Assembly: GCA_964550655.1 (NCBI GenBank)
Contig: CAZKAQ010000138.1
Location: 1 to 9,411, forward strand
DNA: 9,411 nt
Source: GCA-1730015 sp964550655
GTDB taxonomy: Bacteria; Pseudomonadota; Gammaproteobacteria; Granulosicoccales; Granulosicoccaceae
Direction of reading: 5' to 3'
Shown here: one piece after another, positions 6,726-9,411 of the stretch
Numbering within the stretch: position 1 is the stretch's first letter
Layout of the letters: the number at the start of each line of letters is the position of its first letter
Made by a program: the position numbers and the translations under genes
Notes under the pieces: model-generated
Databases searched by the model: none
What the model was told of the DNA's origin: nothing
The model's input: only the letters and a program-made list of their open reading frames with translations

Positions 6726-7856
6726 TCAATCGCTGAGAACACTGCCGGCAGTGTCACGCCATGACAACCAGACTGTATCGCCCCAGCTGATCCGGCGTTT
6801 TGACTGTCGGCGGTGGTTGGAGGTTTGAGACTTGATGAGCAGGCCGTTAGCCATGCGAACATGGTAAGTGGATATGTTACCCAGATAAGCAATATCTTCT
6901 ACCTGCCCCTGCATCCGGTTATTTAGCTCCGTGGGTTCCTCTGCCGATATGCTGATTTTTTCAGGCCGGATCATAAAGTGCGCACTTCCACCATCGGTGA
7001 GCTTGCCACCGACGGTACCTCTGATAAACGGCAGTTCAGGAGCCCACTCTAAATCAATTAAGTCACCCTGTGGGTTAACTGACCGACCCGGTATGATGTT
7101 AACGTCGCCAATAAAGTCCGCAACGTATACCGAATTAGGCGCTTCATAAATGCGGTCTGGTGTATCTACCTGTATCACTTTACCGTGGTCCATTACAGCA
7201 ATTCGACTTGCCACCGTCATTGCCTCTTCCTGATCATGAGTGACGATGACAAATGTTGTACCGGTCTTTTCCTGTATATCCATCAATTCGAACTGGGTTT
7301 CCTGACGCAGCTTTTTATCCAGCGCACCCAGGGGTTCATCGAGTAACAACAGTTTTGGCGACTTAGCCAGCGCGCGCGCAAGTGCTACTCGCTGACTCTG
7401 TCCGCCGGATAACTGATGGGGTTTACGTTTGGCAAACTGTTCCAGCTGCACCAGTCGCAGCATTTCAACAACACGATCGTTAATTTCGCCTTTTGGCATA
7501 TCTGATCTTTTCAAACCAAAAGCTATATTTTTCTCAACACTCAGGTGCGGGAACAGCGCATAGGACTGAAACATCATGTTCACCGCACGCTTATTCGGCG
7601 GAACATCCTGCATGTCCTGACCGTCGATGTAGATCTGGCCTTCCGTGACAGTTTCAAAGCCACCGAGCAGGCGCATCAGTGTGGTCTTGCCGCAACCGGA
7701 TGGCCCCAACAGGGCAAAGAATTCCTGTGGATATATTTTCAGGTCAATGGCATCAATTGCAGTAAATGACCCAAACCGTTTGGTGACATTTTCGATGCTT
7801 ATAAGAGGTGACACCTGTGGATCGTCCCAGGGTGCAAACTCTGTGCTACTACTCAT
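6726..7856 (-). CDS. potG: Putrescine ABC transporter ATP-binding protein PotG
   Basis: This 376-residue cytosolic ATPase powers the importer by binding the EAA loops of PotH and PotI. All nucleotide-binding motifs are intact: Walker A GPSGCGKTT (51-59), Q-loop Q97, signature LSGGQSQRVALARAL (149-163), Walker B LLLLDEP (169-175), D-loop GALD (177-180) and H-loop H207 (THDQEEA). A C-terminal TOBE-type regulatory domain follows (about 250-370). Recalled E. coli PotG aligns over the whole length, including the end (PotG THE pattern H..R....WGD; here NHRRQSKRRISWGD at 347-360), which separates it from PotA. The ATG at 7856 has no clear Shine-Dalgarno, and an in-frame TGA just upstream rules out an earlier start; a GTG at codon 16 is an alternative. 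Low ribosome affinity and upstream hairpins could keep it below potF. Confidence 0.93.
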   Translation of the reverse strand: MSSSTEFAPWDDPQVSPLISIENVTKRFGSFTAIDAIDLKIYPQEFFALLGPSGCGKTTLMRLLGGFETVTEGQIYIDGQDMQDVPPNKRAVNMMFQSYALFPHLSVEKNIAFGLKRSDMPKGEINDRVVEMLRLVQLEQFAKRKPHQLSGGQSQRVALARALAKSPKLLLLDEPLGALDKKLRQETQFELMDIQEKTGTTFVIVTHDQEEAMTVASRIAVMDHGKVIQVDTPDRIYEAPNSVYVADFIGDVNIIPGRSVNPQGDLIDLEWAPELPFIRGTVGGKLTDGGSAHFMIRPEKISISAEEPTELNNRMQGQVEDIAYLGNISTYHVRMANGLLIKSQTSNHRRQSKRRISWGDTVWLSWRDTAGSVLSD

Positions 7857-7890
7857 GCGGTTTAGTCACATACTTGAATGTTTGGAGTGA

Positions 7891-7910
7891 GCATCCGATG
7901 AATCGGGTGC
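7891..7910. promoter_or_regulatory. Hairpin upstream of potG
   Basis: GCATCCGAT (7891-7899) pairs with ATCGGGTGC (7902-7910), realistically as an 8-bp stem with a 4-base loop and one G-U type mismatch. In the pot transcript it lies 35 bases before the potG start. It begins with GCACCCG on the minus strand, the same heptamer that starts the other hairpin in this gap. It could shape translation or the decay of the message between potF and potG. Confidence 0.4.
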
Positions 7911-7986
7911 GGAGGGAGGTAATTTACCACACGAGTCTTGCTGATGCCGTCCGGTTAGCTGGTCGAACAGCAAAGAAGCCGATATG

Positions 7987-8010
7987 GCACCCGAGCCAAT
8001 GCCCGGGTGC
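7987..8010 (-). promoter_or_regulatory. Intercistronic hairpin after potF
   Basis: On the minus strand GCACCCGGGC (8010-8001) pairs with GCTCGGGTGC (7996-7987) in a 10-bp stem with one G-U pair and loop ATTG. It starts 10 bases after the potF stop and has no T-run behind it. In ABC importer operons such hairpins often protect the binding-protein message from 3' decay or partly stop transcription, giving more binding protein than membrane parts. That role is inferred here. Confidence 0.55.
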
Positions 8011-8020
8011 ACATCAAAGC

Positions 8021-9112
8021 TTATACGCCAGACTTAACTTTGGTCCAGAGACGTGTTACCACACGCTGCACTTTTGCAGGGTAAGGTGTGGTAGTGAACA
8101 GAGTTTCAAGTGCTGCCTCATCCGGATAAATTGCCGGATCGCCAATCACATCTTCTACCAGAAACTCCTGGCTTGCGACATTGCCGTTGGCGTAATAGAC
8201 ATAGTTAGATGCAGCGGCCATGTTTTGTGCATCCATTATAAAGTTTAGAAACTTATGTGCACCAGACGGGTTCGGTGCATCTGCTGGTATTGCCATTTGA
8301 TCAAACCACATCAGTGCACCTTCTGCGGCCGCGTTGTAGGCGATCTCAACACCATTATCGGCCTCTGCAGCACGATCACGCGCCTGCAGCACATCACCTG
8401 ACCAGCCAAACGCCAGACAAATTTCGCCTTTGGCCAGCGCATTGATGTATTCAGAGCTGTGGAATTTGGTGACGTAGGGACGTATTGCCTGTAACACTGG
8501 TTCGGCTTTGGCAATAACATCCGGGTCGTGACTGTCGGGATCTTCACCGAGGTAACTCAGTACAGCAGGTATGACTTCACTGGGTGCGTCGAGCACATGC
8601 ACACCACAACTCGCAAGCTTCTCCATGTTAGCAGGGTCAAGCAGCAGCGCAATAGAATTTAACGGCGCATCTTCTCCTAACACTTCCTTCACTTTACCGA
8701 CATTGACACCGATCCCAGTTGTGCCCCACATGTAGTTAATGGAGTACTTGTTGTCCGGATCGTACTGTGCCGTACGCGAGCTGACCACGTCCCATAGATT
8801 TTTAGCATTGGGAAGCTGATCCTTATCGAGTGGCTGGAACGCCCCGGCTGCTATTTGTCTTTGCAGAAAAGTACCGCTGGGTACGACAACATCGTAGCCT
8901 GACGAACCTGCCAGCATTTTGGTTTCGAGAACTTCATTGCTGTCAAACACATCGTATGTCAGCTCAATACCGGTTTCCTGTTCAAACTTTTCCAGCAGTG
9001 CCTCGTCGATGTAATCAGACCAGTTATATACACGAACTTCTTCTGCAGTGACAGCAGTTGCTGACGTAGCAATAGCTGCCGCTACAAAGAGCGAAGTGGT
9101 CAGTCGTTTCAT
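8021..9112 (-). CDS. potF: Periplasmic putrescine-binding protein PotF
   Basis: This 363-residue protein captures putrescine in the periplasm and delivers it to PotHI. It has a Sec signal peptide (1-23, cleavage after VTA) and the two-lobed type 2 binding-protein fold of the PotD/PotF family. Recalled E. coli PotF aligns with almost no gaps: YNWSDYI (29-35), DVFDSNEVLE (54-63), FHSSEYIN (217-224), and the ending WTKVKSG (356-362). Ligand residues are kept at W31, S32, D33, Y34, S79, E179, S219, W237, D240, D271 and Y307 (PotF W37, S38, D39, Y40, S85, E185, S226, W244, D247, D278, Y314). Two pocket positions differ: W269 for PotF F276 and T81 for S87. The start is the ATG at 9112, with GAGGAG 7 bases upstream; an earlier in-frame ATG (9142) would put extra residues before the signal peptide. 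First gene of potFGHI. Confidence 0.95.
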   Translation of the reverse strand: MKRLTTSLFVAAAIATSATAVTAEEVRVYNWSDYIDEALLEKFEQETGIELTYDVFDSNEVLETKMLAGSSGYDVVVPSGTFLQRQIAAGAFQPLDKDQLPNAKNLWDVVSSRTAQYDPDNKYSINYMWGTTGIGVNVGKVKEVLGEDAPLNSIALLLDPANMEKLASCGVHVLDAPSEVIPAVLSYLGEDPDSHDPDVIAKAEPVLQAIRPYVTKFHSSEYINALAKGEICLAFGWSGDVLQARDRAAEADNGVEIAYNAAAEGALMWFDQMAIPADAPNPSGAHKFLNFIMDAQNMAAASNYVYYANGNVASQEFLVEDVIGDPAIYPDEAALETLFTTTPYPAKVQRVVTRLWTKVKSGV

Positions 9113-9411
9113 AGATAATCTCCTCAGTATAAACGTGCGCAAAAGTTTGACAGATGCGAGAAGTTTCGCAAGCCAAATTGCGTCAGAATGTGTATCTGGT
9201 GTGAGTCACGTACCACAAAGCCAAAACCTCCGAAGCTGGCAAACTGATACGCTGGGCCACAAAATCGCTCATTTGCCGGGAACGTCACTGTGTTCTAATA
9301 CGGGCAATTCCACCGGTTGTCACCCCGGATCTCGCTGAAACCTCGCGTGGCAAAGCGATGCGGGCGCAAAAATTTGAGCCCGACAACGACTTCTTTCTAC
9401 CTGTCTAGGAG
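9113..9411 (-). promoter_or_regulatory. Upstream region of potF, with ribosome site and a small inverted repeat
   Basis: This 299-base stretch holds no gene I can support. The potF Shine-Dalgarno GAGGAG is at 9125-9120. An inverted repeat TGCGA-N6-TCGCA (9155-9170) lies about 45 bases before the start codon and could be an operator. A TATACT (minus strand, ending just before GAGGAG) is too close to the start to be the main -10. No convincing -35/-10 pair was found. An imperfect hairpin, CGGGC/GCCCG with CAAA/TTTG inside, lies at 9361-9382. Confidence 0.35.

Noticed and set aside
6680..6892. N-terminal extension of potH to 6892
   Set aside because: It overlaps potG in another frame and the added residues do not resemble PotH; MKRLLISVPYLW at 6679 is the natural start.
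7808..8248. Plus-strand frame across the potG-potF gap
   Set aside because: Both ends lie antisense to clear pot genes and the middle is explained by the two hairpins; no ribosome site or family match.
9126..9131. TATACT as the potF -10 box
   Set aside because: A start 7 bases downstream would leave the GAGGAG site untranscribed, and the -35 region is poor.
9113..9142. Earlier potF start at 9142
   Set aside because: The ATG at 9112 has GAGGAG at 7 bases and starts a standard signal peptide; the extension would contain the ribosome site itself.

Overview
The window looks like chromosomal DNA of a free-living gammaproteobacterium, probably marine or salt-tolerant. That placement is an inference from family resemblance: a putrescine transporter very close to Escherichia coli PotFGHI, a Bcr/CflA-type exporter and an iron-sulfur m5U RNA methyltransferase. 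Base composition is moderate and even. I see no insertion sequence, CRISPR array, tRNA, rRNA, integrase or phage gene.

Layout from left to right. Bases 2-109 may hold the last codons of an upstream gene. At 163-1386 (+) is a 12-TM MFS drug exporter of the Bcr/CflA family. A 237-base gap follows, unusually rich in inverted repeats; the longest lies just before the creatinase at 1624-2844 (+), which turns creatine into sarcosine and urea. The creatinase converges on an m5U RNA methyltransferase of the TrmA/RlmC/RlmD family at 2904-4058 (-), with a hairpin between the stop codons. At 4355-4738 (+) is an unrecognised small secreted protein that is very rich in Arg, Lys and His. It is preceded by a long leader and followed by a textbook intrinsic terminator. 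A possible decayed gene tail on the minus strand lies at 4871-5011.

The right half, 5010-9112 on the minus strand, is a putrescine ABC importer operon in the order potF (periplasmic binding protein), potG (ATPase), potH and potI (permeases). potH and potI overlap by a TTGA junction, and two related hairpins lie in the potF-potG gap. The last 299 bases are the upstream region of potF.

Together the genes suggest scavenging of small organic nitrogen compounds: creatine is split by the creatinase and putrescine is imported by PotFGHI. No enzyme that would use the products (urease, sarcosine oxidase, puu genes) and no transcriptional regulator is present. The methyltransferase and exporter are unlinked housekeeping or defence functions. 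I found no convincing undescribed system. The best leads are the palindrome before the creatinase, the basic secreted protein with its odd leader ORF, the paired potF-potG hairpins, and one substitution in the PotF ligand pocket.
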